Shown here piece after piece: positions 29,451 through 38,049 of a stretch of DNA of 64,000 nucleotides. A model generated the notes under the pieces. That model searched no databases. It was given only the letters and a program-made list of their open reading frames with translations, and had not been told where the DNA came from. Source of the stretch: 20CM-4-69-16 sp035637455 (lineage in GTDB: Bacteria > Gemmatimonadota > Gemmatimonadetes > Gemmatimonadales > GWC2-71-9); assembly GCA_035637455.1 (NCBI GenBank), contig DASPXE010000098.1, positions 21,923 to 85,922 of the forward strand. The letters run 5' to 3'. Position 1 is the first letter of the stretch. Every line of letters starts with the position of its first letter. Position numbers and translations under genes: made by a program.

Positions 29451-29920
29451 AGCGGCACGATCCGCGCCCGGGGCGGAATCCCCGGCTCAAGCTCCATGAC
29501 CCCCACTGACGGCTTGAGATCGAACCGCGGGCGCCCGGCCCCACCCGGATTCAGCACGGTCACGGTCTTGTCCACGAGCTCGAGCAACGGCTTGTGGGTG
29601 TGCCCGTACACGATGATCTCGGCACGTGGGAACGCCTCGTGCAACTTCGCCGGTGTGGGGTGTCCGAACTGGTCACCGTGCGTCATCACGATCTCGAAGC
29701 CGTCCAGCTCGAGGGTCGCGACCTGCGGCAGGCGCGAGCGAAGCTCGGGAGGATCCGCGTTCCCGAATACCGCCGTCACGGGCGCGATCGCTTCCAGGTC
29801 GATCAGGATCTCAGGCTTGCCCACGTCCCCGCCGTGGAGGATGTGGTCGACTTCGCGGAATACGTCGAACACCTCAGGTCGGAGCAACCCGTGCGTGTCC
29901 GAGATGACGCCCAGCCTCAC
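29447..29920 (-). CDS. YfcE/MJ0936-type metallophosphoesterase
   Basis: 157 residues. It has the calcineurin-like motifs GVISDTHGLL, HILHGGDVG, VFGNADPP, VMTHGDQFG and VYGHTHKPL. Small stand-alone enzymes of this type hydrolyse phosphodiesters with a bimetal centre; the natural substrate is unknown. The GTG start overlaps the ubiX stop (GTGA). Confidence 0.92.
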   Translation of the reverse strand: MRLGVISDTHGLLRPEVFDVFREVDHILHGGDVGKPEILIDLEAIAPVTAVFGNADPPELRSRLPQVATLELDGFEIVMTHGDQFGHPTPAKLHEAFPRAEIIVYGHTHKPLLELVDKTVTVLNPGGAGRPRFDLKPSVGVMELEPGIPPRARIVPL

Positions 29921-30504
29921 TTCCCTTCCCAGCGCTTGACCAGATTGATCTCAAGCCCGAGGTGGTCGACCACGCGCTGCACGACGAAGTCGACCAAGTC
30001 GGACACCTTCTGTGGCTTGTGGTAGAAGCCGGGCGCCGCCGGAAGCACGATCGCCCCCGCTTCGGTGGCGAGTGTGAGGTTCCGCAGGTGCACCAGCGAC
30101 AGCGGCGTCTCGCGCGGCACGAGAATCAGCTGGCGGCGCTCCTTGAGCGTCACGTCCGCGGCCCGCTCGACGAGCGAGCGGCTCGTGCCGTGCGCGATGG
30201 CTGCGACTGTGCCCATCGAGCAGGGACAGATCGCCATCCCGGCGGTCCTGGCCGAGCCCGACGCCGGCTCCGCGCCGCGATCCGAGTCGTCGAACACGCG
30301 TACGCTGGTCCATTCCCCTCCCGTGGCCTTGCGGAGGCCGGCGTCGTCCTTGATGCCGCACTCGGCCTCGATCAGCCGCCAGCCGTGGCTCGAGATCATG
30401 AGCCAGGTGGGGATGTGATGCATCGCGAGCAGCTCGAGCAGGCGGACGCCGTACGGCGCGCCGGAGGCCCCGGTGATGGCGAGGATGACCGGGAGCTGGG
30501 CCAT
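29917..30504 (-). CDS. ubiX: Flavin prenyltransferase UbiX
   Basis: 195 residues from the ATG at 30504. ITGASGAPYGVRLLELL (FMN/phosphate loop), PCSMGTVAAIAHGTSRSLVERAADV, RRQLILVPRETPLSLVHLRN and the C-terminal PAAPGFYHKPQ are diagnostic. It prenylates FMN to make the cofactor of UbiD decarboxylases such as the one at 35220. It is embedded between a fucosidase and a phosphodiesterase gene, a different operon from ubiD. Confidence 0.95.
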   Translation of the reverse strand: MAQLPVILAITGASGAPYGVRLLELLAMHHIPTWLMISSHGWRLIEAECGIKDDAGLRKATGGEWTSVRVFDDSDRGAEPASGSARTAGMAICPCSMGTVAAIAHGTSRSLVERAADVTLKERRQLILVPRETPLSLVHLRNLTLATEAGAIVLPAAPGFYHKPQKVSDLVDFVVQRVVDHLGLEINLVKRWEGK

Positions 30505-31829
30505 CAGCGGCCGTGCCGATTCGGTGTGGGGCTGGCGCTCGTTATCACTACGACGACGCGGTCCGACTCGGCCGCACTCGCGGGCGGCACCGCGAGCGTC
30601 ACTCCCGCCGCCGTCTCCGCAACCGGCACCGTAGCCCTGCCGCGCAGCAGGTAGGCCGCACGTACTCGAGCGCCGAGCGGCGGCAGCGCCAGCAGCGGGT
30701 CGGGCCAGTCGAGCACGTGGACGAACACCGTGTCGCCGCGGCGCGTCGTCGCGCCCCAGCTGCGGGGCGCCACCGGCCCACCGCGCGTGCCGTAGATCGC
30801 CATCCCATACACCCGCAGCCACTCGCCCAGGGAATCGAGCCGTGCGGTGAACTCGGCGCCGATCGTGCCGTCGGGCCGCGGACCGACGTTGAGCAGCAGG
30901 TTGGCGCCGTTGCCGGCGGCGCGGACCAGGTAGCCCACCAGGGTGCGCACCGACTTGAACTCCTTGTCGGTGATGTTGAAGCCCCAGGAGTCGTTCATGG
31001 TGAGCGACGTTTCGAGCGGCACGTCCGCGCTCACGTAGCTCGTGTTGAACCCCGCCGTGTTGGCGCCGGGCAGGTCCTGCTCGAACGTCTGCGCGTCTTC
31101 GCCCGAGCGCGGTGGCTGGTGGTGGTTGGGGATGACCAGCGCCGCGGGCTGGAGGCGGTGGATCAGCGCGTACGTCGAGTCGAGTTGCCAGGGGGCGTCC
31201 GGCTTGTCCCACATGCCGTCGAACCAGATCCCGCCGACGGCGCCGTAGCGCGTCAGCAGCTCGGCGAGCTGCGCGTTCATGAACGTGAGGTAGCGGCTCC
31301 AGTCGCCGCGGTCGGGGCGGCCGCTGTCCCACGCCGTCCGGCCGCGGGGCCAGTAATCCAGGTGATGCCAGTCGAGCTGGGAGTAATAGAAGAAGAGCTT
31401 GACGCCGGCCGCATGACAGGCGTCCGCGAGCTCCTGCAGCGGATCGCGGCGGAACGGCGTCCAGTCCACGATGTTGTAGGGCGTCTGCGCCGTCTTGAAC
31501 ATCGAGAAGCCGTCGTGGTGGCGCGAGGTGATCGTGAGGTAGCGGACGCCAGCTCGCTTGGCGAGCGCGACCCACGCGGCGGCATCGAACTTGGTCGGGT
31601 TGAACGTCGCGGCGAGCGACTCGTAATCCGCGACGGCGATCTTGCGGTTGTGCATCACCCACTCGCCCGCGCCGAGCTGGCTGTACACGCCCCAATGAAT
31701 GAACAGCCCGAACTTCGCGTCGGCGAACCAGCGGCGCGCGGCGAGCCGCTCGGCCGGAACCGACTCGCCCGCCTGCGCCATCGCGGGAACACCGCCCGCG
31801 GTGAGCAGCGCTCCGGCGGTGAGCGCCAC
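30504..31829 (-). CDS. Exported alpha-L-fucosidase, GH29 family
   Basis: 441 residues. RRWFADAKFGLFIHWGVYS, ITSRHHDGFSMF, YYSQLDWHH, the nucleophile Asp region GGIWFDGMWDKP and LLLNVGPRPDGTI are GH29 signatures. A hydrophobic N-terminus ending in AMAQ is a signal peptide. From the GTG at 31829 it lacks a basic n-region. Upstream codons add LNRLR, and GGAGGGG (31848-31854) sits five bases from a CTG at 31842-31844, so the true start may be CTG. It releases L-fucose from glycans in the periplasm. Confidence 0.9.
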   Translation of the reverse strand: MALTAGALLTAGGVPAMAQAGESVPAERLAARRWFADAKFGLFIHWGVYSQLGAGEWVMHNRKIAVADYESLAATFNPTKFDAAAWVALAKRAGVRYLTITSRHHDGFSMFKTAQTPYNIVDWTPFRRDPLQELADACHAAGVKLFFYYSQLDWHHLDYWPRGRTAWDSGRPDRGDWSRYLTFMNAQLAELLTRYGAVGGIWFDGMWDKPDAPWQLDSTYALIHRLQPAALVIPNHHQPPRSGEDAQTFEQDLPGANTAGFNTSYVSADVPLETSLTMNDSWGFNITDKEFKSVRTLVGYLVRAAGNGANLLLNVGPRPDGTIGAEFTARLDSLGEWLRVYGMAIYGTRGGPVAPRSWGATTRRGDTVFVHVLDWPDPLLALPPLGARVRAAYLLRGRATVPVAETAAGVTLAVPPASAAESDRVVVVITSASPTPNRHGR

Positions 31830-31907
31830 GCGCAGCCGGTTCAGCGTCCCCTCCGGTTCGGCGTCGGGCTGCGCTTGGGGTGCGCTGGCGGGCGGGGCGG
31901 CGGTGGG

Positions 31908-31996
31908 GAACGCGGAACGCGGAACGCGGAAGGCGGAACAGGGGTGCTCGGAGCTCGCCCATCTGTTCCGCGTTCCGACTTCCGCGTTCCGCGTTT
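31908..31996. repeat. Inverted repeat of GCGGAAC heptamers
   Basis: The left arm (31908-31941) and right arm (31963-31996) are tandem GCGGAAC-type heptamers and their complement, with about four mismatches in 34 bp. The loop is 21 bases. It lies in the 209-bp gap between the divergent fucosidase and kinase genes. Confidence 0.85.
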
Positions 31997-32038
31997 CATA
32001 GGATCCGATCGATGAGGCCGCGTGAAAGGTAGAGGCAA

Positions 32039-34330
32039 GTGAGCGGGGGTAGCAACGCGGAGTTGCGGAGCTACCTTGGGAGTCTGGAGCCTCCCTTGCA
32101 GACCGATCAGCTCGAGCGCCTCAACGCCGCCCTCGCCGGGCGCTACGCCGTCGAGCGGGAGCTCGGCAGCGGGGGGATGGCGACGGTCTACCTCGCCGAC
32201 GACCTGAAGCACCGCCGGAAGGTGGCCGTCAAGGTCCTGCGACCCGAGCTCGCGTCTATCATCGGGCCCGACCGGTTTCTGCGAGAGATCGAGATCGCGG
32301 CCAAGCTGAACCACCCACACATCTTGGCATTGTACGACTCCGGCCGGGCTGGCGAGTTCCTGTTCTACGTCATGCCCTATGTGAAGGGCCAATCTCTCCG
32401 CCACAGGCTCCACCGCGAGAAGCCCCTTCCGATCGAGGAGGCCATCGCCGTCACGCGCGACGCCGCCCTGGCCCTCGACCACGCCCACGCTCAAGGGGTG
32501 ATCCACCGGGACGTCAAGCCGGAGAACATCCTGCTTTACGAGGGGGAGGCGATGGTTGCGGATTTCGGGATCGCCCTGGCGGTGAGCGGCACGTCGGGGC
32601 AGCGGCTAACCGAGCGCGGGGTGTGGGTGGGGACGCCCGAGTACATGAGCCCCGAGCAGGCCTTGGGCGAGGATTCACTGGATGCCCGCAGCGACGTGTA
32701 TAGCCTGGGGTGCGTCTTGTATGAGCTGTTGGCCGGCGAGCCTCCGTACACCGGACCCACCGCGCAAGCAGTGATCGCCAAGCGCCTCGCCGGTCCGGCG
32801 CCCGGCGTGCGGCGCCTCCGGGCCACCGTGCCAGGGGGCGTCGAGCAAGCCCTGCTGAGAGCGCTCGCGACGGTCCCAGCCGACCGGTTCGCCTCCGCGG
32901 CCGCGTTCGCGGAGGCGCTCACCGAGCCTCGTGCGGTCCGTCCCAGGCCCAAGTCGATCGCGGTGCTGCCGTTCACGAACTTGAGCCCGGACCCGGCGAA
33001 CGAGTACTTCGCCGACGGGATCACCGAGGACATCATCGCGCAGCTGTCGAAGATCCGCGCCCTCACCGTGATCTCGAGCACTTCGGTGATGCCGCTCAAG
33101 CAGCGGCAGCAAAGCCTGCGCGAGATCGGAGCCCGCTTGGATGTCGCGGCGCTGCTCGAAGGGAGCGTGCGGCGCGACGGAGATCGGGTGCGCATCGTCG
33201 CCCAGCTCATCGACGCCGAGACCGACCACCATCTCTGGGCGGAGACCTACGACCGGCACCTGACCGACATCTTCGTGATCCAAACCGATGTGGCGTTGCG
33301 GATCGCCGCGGCGCTCGAAACAGAGCTCTCTCCGGATGAGCAAACCCGGCTTCGTAGGGAGCCCACCCGGGACCTCCAGGCCTACAAGCTGTATCTCCAG
33401 GGGCGCCATTGTTCCTTCCGATATACCCAGGAAGGGATCCGCAAAGGGATCGAGTATTTCCAGCACGCGATCGTGAAGGACCCGGGCTACTCCCTCGCCT
33501 ACGTCGGGCTGGCGATGGCATACGCGGAGCTCGGCCTCGCGCACGGGGCGGGTGCGCTGAAGCCGCGCGAGGCGTATCGACAGGCCCGCAAGGCCGTCGC
33601 GAAAGCGCTCGAGCTCGACGACGGCTTGGGTGAAGCGCACGGCGCGGCGGCCTTCCTCAGATGCGTGGTCGATTTCGATTGGAGCGGCGCCGAGCTCGAG
33701 TTCAAGCGGGCACTCGAGCAGAACCCCGGCAGCGCGGACATCTACGAGCTCTACGGACACATGCTCTCGGCGCTCGAGCGATACGACGAAGCCATCGACG
33801 CTCTGACTCGTGCCCAACAGCTCGACCCGCTGGCCCATCGATCCGACCTCGCGGCCACGCTCATCCGGGCAGGCCGATTCGATGAGGCGGTGCGGGCGGC
33901 GGCGCTGGTGATCGACCTCGATCCGCACTATTCGACGGGGCACGCCACCCTGGGGTGGGCCTACCTGAAAAAGGGCATGTACTCGAAGGGGCTGAGCGAG
34001 CTGGAGCAGGCGATCGCTCTGTCTCCCGGTAACACGCTGTTCCTGGCCCAGCTCGGCCAGGCCTACGCGCTGGTGGGACAAGTGGAGCAGGCCCGCGACG
34101 TGCTGGGACGACTGCAGGCGCTGTCGCAACGGCGCTACGTCTCACCCTACCACATGGCGTACGTCTACACCGGCCTCGGCGAATCGGAGCGGGCCCTGGA
34201 CTCGCTGGAACGGGCTTACGAGGAGCGGACCGGCGGGCTGTACGGCATCAAGGGCTCGTTTCTGTTCACCACGCTGCGCTCGCACCCCAGGTTCACGGCG
34301 CTCCTGAGGAAGATGAACCTCGTCTCATGA
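32039..34330 (+). CDS. Cytoplasmic Ser/Thr kinase with TolB-like and TPR domains
   Basis: 763 residues, GTG start. The kinase domain (about 36-300) is complete: GSGGMATVY, Lys in VAVKVLRPE, VIHRDVKPENIL, DFGIALAV, GTPEYMSPEQ and DVYSLGCVLYELL. The middle part (about 310-430) is the KSIAVLPFTNLSPDPANEYF module common in regulators of this phylum. The rest is tetratricopeptide repeats (about 450-760). There is no membrane segment, so it should be cytosolic, in contrast to the kinase at 50057. Targets are unknown. The 3' end overlaps ubiA convergently. Confidence 0.92.
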   Translation: MSGGSNAELRSYLGSLEPPLQTDQLERLNAALAGRYAVERELGSGGMATVYLADDLKHRRKVAVKVLRPELASIIGPDRFLREIEIAAKLNHPHILALYDSGRAGEFLFYVMPYVKGQSLRHRLHREKPLPIEEAIAVTRDAALALDHAHAQGVIHRDVKPENILLYEGEAMVADFGIALAVSGTSGQRLTERGVWVGTPEYMSPEQALGEDSLDARSDVYSLGCVLYELLAGEPPYTGPTAQAVIAKRLAGPAPGVRRLRATVPGGVEQALLRALATVPADRFASAAAFAEALTEPRAVRPRPKSIAVLPFTNLSPDPANEYFADGITEDIIAQLSKIRALTVISSTSVMPLKQRQQSLREIGARLDVAALLEGSVRRDGDRVRIVAQLIDAETDHHLWAETYDRHLTDIFVIQTDVALRIAAALETELSPDEQTRLRREPTRDLQAYKLYLQGRHCSFRYTQEGIRKGIEYFQHAIVKDPGYSLAYVGLAMAYAELGLAHGAGALKPREAYRQARKAVAKALELDDGLGEAHGAAAFLRCVVDFDWSGAELEFKRALEQNPGSADIYELYGHMLSALERYDEAIDALTRAQQLDPLAHRSDLAATLIRAGRFDEAVRAAALVIDLDPHYSTGHATLGWAYLKKGMYSKGLSELEQAIALSPGNTLFLAQLGQAYALVGQVEQARDVLGRLQALSQRRYVSPYHMAYVYTGLGESERALDSLERAYEERTGGLYGIKGSFLFTTLRSHPRFTALLRKMNLVS

Positions 34331-35236
34331 TGCGATCCGATCTACGAGGGCGCCGAGGAACACCACAACACTGACCGCGCCGTTGGCACCGAAGAACGCG
34401 GCGTTGAGGCGTGAGAGATCTCCCGGCTTCACGAGCTGGTGCTCCCAGGCGATGAGCCCGGCCCCGATCGCCACCCCCCCGTAGTAGGCGACGCCGAGCC
34501 CCGCGCCGATCCCGAACAGCACGAGCGCGACCAGGGCGAGCCCGTGCAGCAGCTTGGCAGCGAGGATCGCCCGCCGTTGCCCGAGGCGCACGACCAGCGA
34601 CTCGAGTCGCTCCGCGCGGTCGAAGTCCTCGTCCTGCAGCGCGTAGAACACGTCGAAGCCGCCCACCCAGAACGTCACCGCGAGCGCACCGGCGACGAGC
34701 AGCCACCACGGCTCGCTCCAGCGTCCTGTGACGGCCAGATAGCCCGCCGGCGTCGCGATCCCGTCCGCCAGGCCCAGCCACAGGTGCGACCAGTGCGTGA
34801 ACCGCTTGGCGTAGCTGTACGCCGAAATGAACAGCAACGCGACGGGCGCGAGCGCGAGACAGAGTGGGTTCAGCGCCCACGCCGTGCCGAGAAACAGCGC
34901 GGCCGCAACGAGTACGGCGGCCCACGCCTGTGCCAGCGTGAGCCGCCCCGACGGCAGCTCCCGCGCCCGGGTGCGCGGGTTCTTCGCGTCCAGGTCCCGG
35001 TCAGCGATCCGGTTGAAGCCCAGCGCCACGAAGCGCGCGCACGTGAACGCGAGCACGACGAGCGCCAGCAGTCGCCAGGTGACCGGCTGCTCGCGGGACG
35101 CCACGAGCAAGCCGAGCAGCGCGAACGGCAGCGCAAACAGGGTGTGGGGGAGTTTGACGAAGTTGATGTAACGGACGAGGAGGCTCCCCCCGGCGAAGGT
35201 CTGGCCCTCGCGCCGCAGCTCAGAGCTCGATGCCAA
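34325..35236 (-). CDS. ubiA: UbiA-family prenyltransferase (menaquinone pathway)
   Basis: 303 residues with eight or nine membrane helices. The first Asp-rich motif is NRIADRDLDAKNPRTR and the second lies in YALQDEDFDRAERL. The TTG start at 35236 overlaps ubiD by 17 bp. In an operon with UbiD- and UbiE-like proteins it most likely prenylates the naphthoate ring precursor. In organisms using the futalosine route the corresponding genes are mqnP and mqnL, which I consider probable here but cannot prove. Confidence 0.9.
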   Translation of the reverse strand: MASSSELRREGQTFAGGSLLVRYINFVKLPHTLFALPFALLGLLVASREQPVTWRLLALVVLAFTCARFVALGFNRIADRDLDAKNPRTRARELPSGRLTLAQAWAAVLVAAALFLGTAWALNPLCLALAPVALLFISAYSYAKRFTHWSHLWLGLADGIATPAGYLAVTGRWSEPWWLLVAGALAVTFWVGGFDVFYALQDEDFDRAERLESLVVRLGQRRAILAAKLLHGLALVALVLFGIGAGLGVAYYGGVAIGAGLIAWEHQLVKPGDLSRLNAAFFGANGAVSVVVFLGALVDRIAS

Positions 35237-36698
35237 GCTCCCTCCACATCGCGTCCACCTTTTGCTTCGTCTCGGGATCCATCACGATCCGGTTCGGCCA
35301 CTCGCGCGCGAACCCTTCTTCCTTCCACTTGCGAGTGGCGTCGATGCCCATCTTTGAGCCGAAGGTGAAGGCGCGGCTCGAGTGGTCGAGCACGTCGATC
35401 GGCCCCAGGGTGAACCGCACGTCGCGCTCGGGATCGATGTGGTTGAGCGCCACCCACCACGCCTCCCGCGGGTCCTGAACGTTCACATCCTTATCGAACA
35501 CGACGATCACCTTGGCGAGTGACATCAGCCCCTGCCCCCAGAGACCGTTCATGACCTTGTACGCCTGACCGGGATACTGCTTGTCGATGCTCACGAAGAC
35601 GAGGTTGTGAAAGATCCCCGCCGCCGGCATGTGGATGTCCACGATTTCGGGGATCGTGAGCTTGAGGAGCGGCAGGAAGATCCGCTCGGTCGCGTGCCCG
35701 AGCCAGTAATCCTCCATCGGCGGCCGGCCGACGATCGTGTGGGGCCAGATCGGCTCGCTGCGCATCGTCACCGCGGTGACGTGCACCCTGGGGTAGTAGT
35801 CCGCGAGCGAGTAGAACCCGGTGTGGTCGCCGAACGGCCCTTCCAGCACCAGCTCCTCCCCCGGATCGATGTAGCCTTCCACGACGACCTCGGCCTCGGC
35901 GGGCACCTCCAGGTCGGAGCTCACCGCCTTCGCGAGCCGCACGGGTTCCTTGCGCAGAAAGCCGGCGAACAGGAACTCGTCGATCGTGGGCGGGAGCGGC
36001 GCCGACGCGGCGTAGATCGACGCGGGGTCGCCCCCCAGCGCGATCGCGACGGGCATCTTCTCGCCCCGCGCCGCCATCTCGCGCCAGTGCGCGGCACCGA
36101 CTTTGTGACGCTGCCAGTGCATCGCCAGCTCGTTGCGCCCCAGGACCTGGACTCTGTACATCCCCACGTTCCGGACCCCGGACCCCGGATCCCGGGTGAT
36201 GACCCCGGGCAGTGTGATGTACGGCCCGCCGTCCTCGGGCCAGCACACCGGGATCGGGAAGCGCGACAGGTCGACGTCCTGGTCCCGCAGCACGACCTCC
36301 TGACAGGGCGGCCTCCCGCCGGCCGTCTTGGGCGGAAACTTCGCCACCTCCGCAAGCTGCGGCAGCATCGCGAGCTTCCCGAACAGGGTGTCCGGAATTT
36401 TCAGGTTCAAGAGCGCCGCGATCCGCTCGCCGATCTCATCCAGACATTCCACTCCGAGCGCCAGCGCCATGCGTCGGTCCGACCCGAACAGGTTCACGGC
36501 GACCGGATAGCGCGAGGCACCGCCCTGCACCAGCGTGGGGTGCTGGAACACGAGGGCAGGCCCACCGCCGGGCGACTTCATGCAGCGGTCGGCGATCTCG
36601 GTCATCTCCTTGTCCACGGAGACCGGCCGCTCCACGCGCGCGAGCTCGCCGGCCCGCTCGATCGCGCCGACGAACGCGCGCAGGTTATCGAGTGGCAT
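35220..36698 (-). CDS. ubiD: UbiD-family prenyl-FMN decarboxylase
   Basis: 492 residues. Family signatures are NLFGSDRRMALALG, ITRDPGSGVRNVGMYRVQV, the Glu-Arg catalytic region (GGDPASIYAASAPLPPTIDEF), EGPFGDHTGFYS, PHTIVGRPPMEDYWLG and VVFDKDVNVQDPREAWW. It needs the prenylated FMN made by UbiX. It decarboxylates the aromatic acid before or after prenylation in quinone synthesis. It lies between ubiE and ubiA with overlaps of 14 and 17 bp. Confidence 0.95.
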   Translation of the reverse strand: MPLDNLRAFVGAIERAGELARVERPVSVDKEMTEIADRCMKSPGGGPALVFQHPTLVQGGASRYPVAVNLFGSDRRMALALGVECLDEIGERIAALLNLKIPDTLFGKLAMLPQLAEVAKFPPKTAGGRPPCQEVVLRDQDVDLSRFPIPVCWPEDGGPYITLPGVITRDPGSGVRNVGMYRVQVLGRNELAMHWQRHKVGAAHWREMAARGEKMPVAIALGGDPASIYAASAPLPPTIDEFLFAGFLRKEPVRLAKAVSSDLEVPAEAEVVVEGYIDPGEELVLEGPFGDHTGFYSLADYYPRVHVTAVTMRSEPIWPHTIVGRPPMEDYWLGHATERIFLPLLKLTIPEIVDIHMPAAGIFHNLVFVSIDKQYPGQAYKVMNGLWGQGLMSLAKVIVVFDKDVNVQDPREAWWVALNHIDPERDVRFTLGPIDVLDHSSRAFTFGSKMGIDATRKWKEEGFAREWPNRIVMDPETKQKVDAMWRELGIEL

Positions 36699-37422
36699 GA
36701 TGGACGGCGCAGATGCCGCCGCTCAGCAGCTCGTAGCGGACATCCGAGAATCCGGCGTCCCCGAGCCGGCGCGCGAACGCGTCCGGGTCCGGGAACTCGA
36801 GCACCGACTCTGGCAGGTAGGTATAGGCGTCTCTATGTTTCGACACCGCGCGACCGATGGCGGGGAGCACGCGCCGGAAGTAGAAGAGATACGCGGCGCG
36901 CAGCGGCGCGAAGCGCGGCGTCGTGAACTCGAGCACTACGAAGCGGGCGCCGGGGCGGAGTACCCGGTGCGCCTCGCCGAGCCCCGCGTCCAGGTCCGCG
37001 AGGTTCCGCACCCCGAACGCGACCATCGCGCCGTCGAAGCGGCGATCGGCGAAGGGAAGCACCAGCGCGTCGGCGGCGACGGGACGGGTGCGCGACGCCT
37101 TGCCCTTCCCCCGCTCGAGCATCGGCACCACGAAGTCCGCGCCGATCACGCTGCCTGAGAAGCGCGGCTCGCGCGCCAGCGTCGCCGCCAGGTCCAGGGT
37201 GCCCGCGCAGAGATCGAGATAGACGCCGTCCGGTCGCTGCTCCCAACCGAGCCGCCGCACCGCGGTCCGGCGCCAGCGGCGGTCCACGTTGAGGCTGAGG
37301 AGATGATTGAGGAAGTCGTAGCGCGGCGCGATGGCGGTGAACATGCGGCGCACGTAGGACCGCTTCGCGTCACCGCCCGCACTCACGGCTACCTCGCACG
37401 CGGGAGACGGGGGAGGCGTCAT
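36685..37422 (-). CDS. ubiE: Demethylmenaquinone methyltransferase UbiE/MenG
   Basis: 245 residues from the ATG at 37422. The SAM site is YLDLCAGTLDLAATLA, with further UbiE signatures VRRMFTAIAPRYDFLNHLLS, FGVRNLADLDAGL, RVLRPGARFVVLEF and a C-terminal LLSGGICAVHHATR. It performs the last C-methylation of the quinone ring. It is first of the ubiE-ubiD-ubiA run. The organism is presumed to use menaquinone. Confidence 0.95.
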   Translation of the reverse strand: MTPPPSPACEVAVSAGGDAKRSYVRRMFTAIAPRYDFLNHLLSLNVDRRWRRTAVRRLGWEQRPDGVYLDLCAGTLDLAATLAREPRFSGSVIGADFVVPMLERGKGKASRTRPVAADALVLPFADRRFDGAMVAFGVRNLADLDAGLGEAHRVLRPGARFVVLEFTTPRFAPLRAAYLFYFRRVLPAIGRAVSKHRDAYTYLPESVLEFPDPDAFARRLGDAGFSDVRYELLSGGICAVHHATR

Positions 37423-37474
37423 AGGCGCGAAAGATAGGCCGGGCAACCTGACCGGCGCCAGCGACCAGCAGGTC

Positions 37475-38032
37475 GTGGTGTGGGCGAAGCAGGGTCGCGA
37501 AGCGGCGTTCCGCGAACTGGTGCGCCGCTACGAGCGGCCGCTGTTTTCGCTGCTCTACCGCATGGTACACGACCGGGCGCTCGCCGAAGACCTGGCTCAG
37601 GAAACCTTCATCAAGGTCCTGAACGGCATCGGCTCGTACAACCCGCAATTCAAGTTCTCGTCGTGGATCTTCAAGATCGCGAACAACGCGGCGATCGATC
37701 ACCTGCGCAAGCGCGACCTCGATACCCTGTCGCTCGACGGCTCGCCGCACGCCACGACGCCGGAGGAAACGCGCGCCACGGCGCTGCAGCTGGGCGATCG
37801 CGGCGAATCACCGCTGGCCGAGCTCGAGGCGCGCGAGCTGGGGGGCGCGATCGAGCGCGCGATCGCGCGGCTCCGCCCCGAGTACCGGGCCTGCATCCTG
37901 CTGCGTCACGTGGAGGGGTTCAGCTACGAAGAGATCGCCGCGACGCTGGACTTGCCGCTGGGCACCGTGAAGACGTATATCCACCGGGCCCGCAACGAAT
38001 TGCGGAGCTATCTCGTGGACCGCCGCGAGTGA
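37475..38032 (+). CDS. ECF-type RNA polymerase sigma factor
   Basis: At least 185 residues. Region 2 is LFSLLYRMVHDRALAEDLAQ and ETFIKVLNGI. Region 4 is LRPEYRACILLRHVEGFSYE, EIAATLDLPLGTVKTYIHRA and RNELR. The GTG at 37475 begins inside the conserved DQQVVVWAKQG segment. Codons upstream (LTGASDQQ) fit the family, so the real start is probably a CTG at 37448 or another unusual codon. A duplicate of its 3' end lies at 40879-40980, directly before an anti-sigma gene; the two originally formed one operon. Confidence 0.92.
   Translation: MVWAKQGREAAFRELVRRYERPLFSLLYRMVHDRALAEDLAQETFIKVLNGIGSYNPQFKFSSWIFKIANNAAIDHLRKRDLDTLSLDGSPHATTPEETRATALQLGDRGESPLAELEARELGGAIERAIARLRPEYRACILLRHVEGFSYEEIAATLDLPLGTVKTYIHRARNELRSYLVDRRE
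37974..38005 (+). repeat. Direct repeat, copy 1 (sigma 3' end)
   Basis: These 32 bases, beginning CGTATATCCACC and ending GAATTGCGG, recur exactly at 40889-40920. Weaker similarity continues for about 30 bp to the sigma stop. The two copies bracket the receptor gene. Confidence 0.9.
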
Positions 38033-38049
38033 GACCACGAGCCCCAGTC

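Noticed and set aside
36170..36200. GGACCCC-type heptamers inside ubiD
   Set aside because: They encode the normal family segment DPGSGVRNVG without added residues, so there is no insertion as in hisF or glmM.
37480..38049. N-terminal extension of the TonB receptor frame
   Set aside because: This part is out of phase with the sigma factor and reads as Arg/Pro-rich noise; a signal peptide begins at the ATG at 38050.
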